Source of the DNA: Rhexocercosporidium sp. MPI-PUGE-AT-0058
Taxonomy: Eukaryota > Ascomycota > Leotiomycetes > Helotiales
Assembly (NCBI GenBank): GCA_020746875.1
Contig: JAGTJL010000013.1
Location: 2,190,845-2,254,844, forward strand
Length of the DNA: 64,000 bases
Reading direction: 5' to 3'
Shown here: positions 61,835 to 64,000 of the stretch, piece after piece
How positions within the stretch are numbered: position 1 is the first letter of the stretch
Layout of the letters: each line of letters begins with the position of its first letter
Made by a program: the position numbers and the translations under genes
Notes under the pieces: generated by a model
Databases searched by the model: none
What the model was told of the DNA's origin: nothing
Seen by the model: the letters and a program-made list of their open reading frames with translations, nothing else

Positions 61835-63660
61835 TTTAATACTAGTTTCTAAGTCAAGTTAAGATACTTAACGCTAAAGAAAAACCTTTAATATAAACAG
61901 CCCTAACGCCAAAAACCCTAAGGTATAAATCTTAGTAATTATATAACTTAACCCAACCAAGTTTAAAGTAAATATTAAAAATATATAATATAAAACTAAT
62001 ATATAAGGCAGAAGTATCATATAATTTAAAAATATAAATTTATTATTTTTACGGTCATATTAATATTAGAATAACTACAACAAATAAACAAAAAACCAAA
62101 ATATTAGGTTTAGATTATATACTAACCCTAACCCTAATTCTAAGGGTTTAAAATAAAAATAAAATATAGGGTTAAAAGGGGAAGGCGTAATTAATTCCGA
62201 AATAATATTTAGGGTTAGGAATAAATAGTATAGGGTTAATAAGAAAAACTTAGGGTTGTAGAATTAAAATAAATAGGGTTTAGAGTTCTAAGATTGGTTA
62301 AAGATAAGAGTTAAGTTTGAGACACTGAAAATTATAAATAGGAGCGGGGCTAAGGTTAAAGACTTACTATGAAAGCAGCGTTAGGGGAAAAAAAATCAAC
62401 TTATTCAATTTAATTAAGATTCAATTTGATTCGATTTAATTAAGAATTATATATTGTTAAATAATAAACTTGAACAAAGGGTAATTTAAGTAATTAAATA
62501 GTTATATAATAAATAAACTAATAAACTAACAAGATAATGAAAGCGAGAACTAAGAAACTAATTGTAGATTAAACTAAGTACTTTATTTATATAACTTAAA
62601 GTCAAGTTATTAGTAGAAGATTTTAAGTTGCTTACTGATACGAACGGTAAAATAACATATTATATTATTTTAATAAGCTTAAACTGTTGATTTATAAGTT
62701 AAGGAATATCGTGTATTGTTAATATATTATTAATTTTAAGACGGAACTTAACATTTAATAATGAATAACTCTTATTATAATTACGGTTTTTATCGGTTTT
62801 TATCAGTTATATACGGTACTACTATTAAGTCTGATAAGTCCGAATTAATTAAGGTTATTATAATTAAATTAGGTTAAACTTGATTTGATTTGATTAAGTG
62901 ACTCTAATCAAATCAAATCAAATCATTTGTCGCGCGATATTAAAGTATTATAAAGTATTATAATAGAGTTCATAACTAATAAAATATTTTTGCAGGGTAA
63001 GGTTAAAATATAATAAGGTTATAATAAATTATTTAAAAAAAAGAAACAAAAAAATGTTACGGCTAACCAGAGGTTAATATAACAGCTGGTTATAAGTAAC
63101 GCAGTCTCAAGTATATTATACTTAGGCCTAAGGCTACGCTTAGTATTAAGAAGAAAAGACAAAGAGAAAAAGAAAGCTCTTTATAAGAGGAAGCTCAAGT
63201 ATAAACACAGGAGGGGCCTTCCTTAGCGCAGTAGCTGTTCTTTAATCTCTGTCCTTCAGTTATTCACTAGTAAGTCGTCTTTTATTTACGTGTTGCTGTA
63301 ACAAAAAAGTTAAAAGAAAAATTAAAATAGGTTTTTATTATTAAAGATAATATTATAAATATTATAATATAAGAATATAATTTAAAAGAAGGAGAGTTTA
63401 ATAAATATATATATATATATAGAAATAAAATAATAATCTAATAGGGAGAGTTAATAAAATTAAGGTCAAAAAAGGATAATTTAAAACAGATAAATAATTT
63501 CTTAAAAAAAGTATAATATATAAAATACAGTTATAATTTAAAAAAAAAAAGAAGTAATAGGGTTAATGTAAATAGTAAAGTTAATTAAATGGTATTATTA
63601 ATAAGGGGCAGTTGAGAGTTAATATATATATATATTTATATTCATTAGGTTGAAGGGGGA
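61835..63660. other. AT-rich subtelomeric spacer with degenerate telomere-like motifs
   Basis: No genes. Degenerate TTAGGG and CCCTAA words are scattered at about 61,890-62,300. A tight CCCTAA pair at 62,122-62,137 is followed by TAAGGGTTTA in the opposite orientation. TA dinucleotide runs occur at about 63,400 and 63,622. The AT richness is RIP-like. Confidence 0.7.
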
Positions 63661-63671
63661 TAACGCTAAGA

Positions 63672-63855
63672 GGGGTCAAGGCAGAGCATTTCGTTTAGGG
63701 TAAACGCTAAGGGTAATAGGAGTGTAGTGGCGGGGAGTTACGGGTTTGTAAGCACTAAAGGGGTCAAGGCGAAGCATATAGTTGGGGTTTAACATCGAGG
63801 GGAGGGGTTTCTGGAAATGGGGAAGAGTAAGCGCTATTGGGGTCAAGGCGAAGCA
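63672..63855 (+). repeat. Subtelomeric repeat, three units of 79-88 bp
   Basis: GGGGTCAAGGC followed by AGAGCA or GAAGCA starts at 63672, 63760 and 63839. The last two are preceded by GTAAGC-CTA. The third runs directly into the telomere array, marking the telomere-adjacent sequence of this chromosome end. Confidence 0.75.
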
Positions 63856-63993
63856 GGGTTAGGGTTAGGGTTAGGGTTAGGGTTAGGGTTAGGGTTAGGG
63901 TTAGGGTTAGGGTTAGGGTTAGGGTTAGGGTTAGGGTTAGGGTTAGGGTTAGGGTTAGGGTTAGGGTTAGGGTTAGGGTTAGGGTTTAGGGTT
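63855..63993 (+). repeat. Telomere, (TTAGGG)n, about 23 units
   Basis: An uninterrupted TTAGGG array with the G-rich strand running 5' to 3' toward the window's right end, as at a true right chromosome end. The last unit is TTTAGGG, and the final bases ATCTCTC do not fit the repeat. They may be a sequencing or adaptor remnant. Confidence 0.98.
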
Positions 63994-64000
63994 ATCTCTC

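Noticed and set aside
63672..63855. CRISPR-like regularly spaced repeat near the telomere
   Set aside because: There are only three imperfect units in a eukaryotic subtelomere and no associated genes. It is an ordinary subtelomeric repeat.

Overview
The window is the right end of a chromosome of a filamentous ascomycete (Pezizomycotina). It ends in about 23 copies of TTAGGG reading toward the end. The assignment rests on the fungal telomere repeat, short introns with lariat signals, HET, NACHT and WD40 genes, Fot1/pogo-type transposons, a fungal LINE, OrsD and RecQ-like subtelomeric genes, and pervasive C-to-T/G-to-A decay of the repeat-induced point mutation (RIP) type. I cannot name the species.

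Layout. Bases 1-13,400 are of normal base composition but gene-poor. They hold a two-exon gene with a STAND-like N terminus, a tiny Cys-rich ORF, a truncated pogo transposase fused to the remains of a ZNFX1-type helicase, a small CxxC/CxxC protein and a broken C2H2 gene. Bases 13,391-16,880 hold a decayed Hsp90-like ATPase gene that breaks off at an ATT microsatellite. Bases 16,900-31,340 are a heavily RIP-mutated AT-rich block. In it I can read a LINE RNase H region (minus strand), a HET-domain gene (minus) and a NACHT-ankyrin gene (plus), all dead. A 490-bp ATT array follows, then a transposon graveyard to about 36,720: two solo LTRs with target duplications, a MITE, a 1.86-kb pogo-like element with perfect 48-bp terminal inverted repeats (TIRs), and a hAT relic.

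Bases 38,334-42,980 (minus) carry the one large gene that looks intact, a 1,527-residue HET-NACHT-WD40 protein with 13 WD repeats and a 63-nt in-frame intron. A 583-bp foldback element sits upstream. From 44,900 to 61,834 four related genes or gene remnants point toward the telomere. They combine an OrsD-type zinc-binding domain, a region I read as a tyrosine-recombinase catalytic domain (Arg, Lys, Arg, His-x8-Tyr), and a RecQ-like helicase. All carry nonsense mutations, mostly at Trp codons. The last 2.1 kb is AT-rich DNA with degenerate telomere-like motifs, a 79-88-bp spaced repeat, and the telomere.

How the parts relate. The helicase genes resemble telomere-linked RecQ helicases of other fungi. 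The recombinase-like domain suggests that they are, or came from, a mobile subtelomeric element. The HET, NACHT and Hsp90-like genes belong to families used in fungal allorecognition and innate immunity. Here one such gene survives among the remains of several others.
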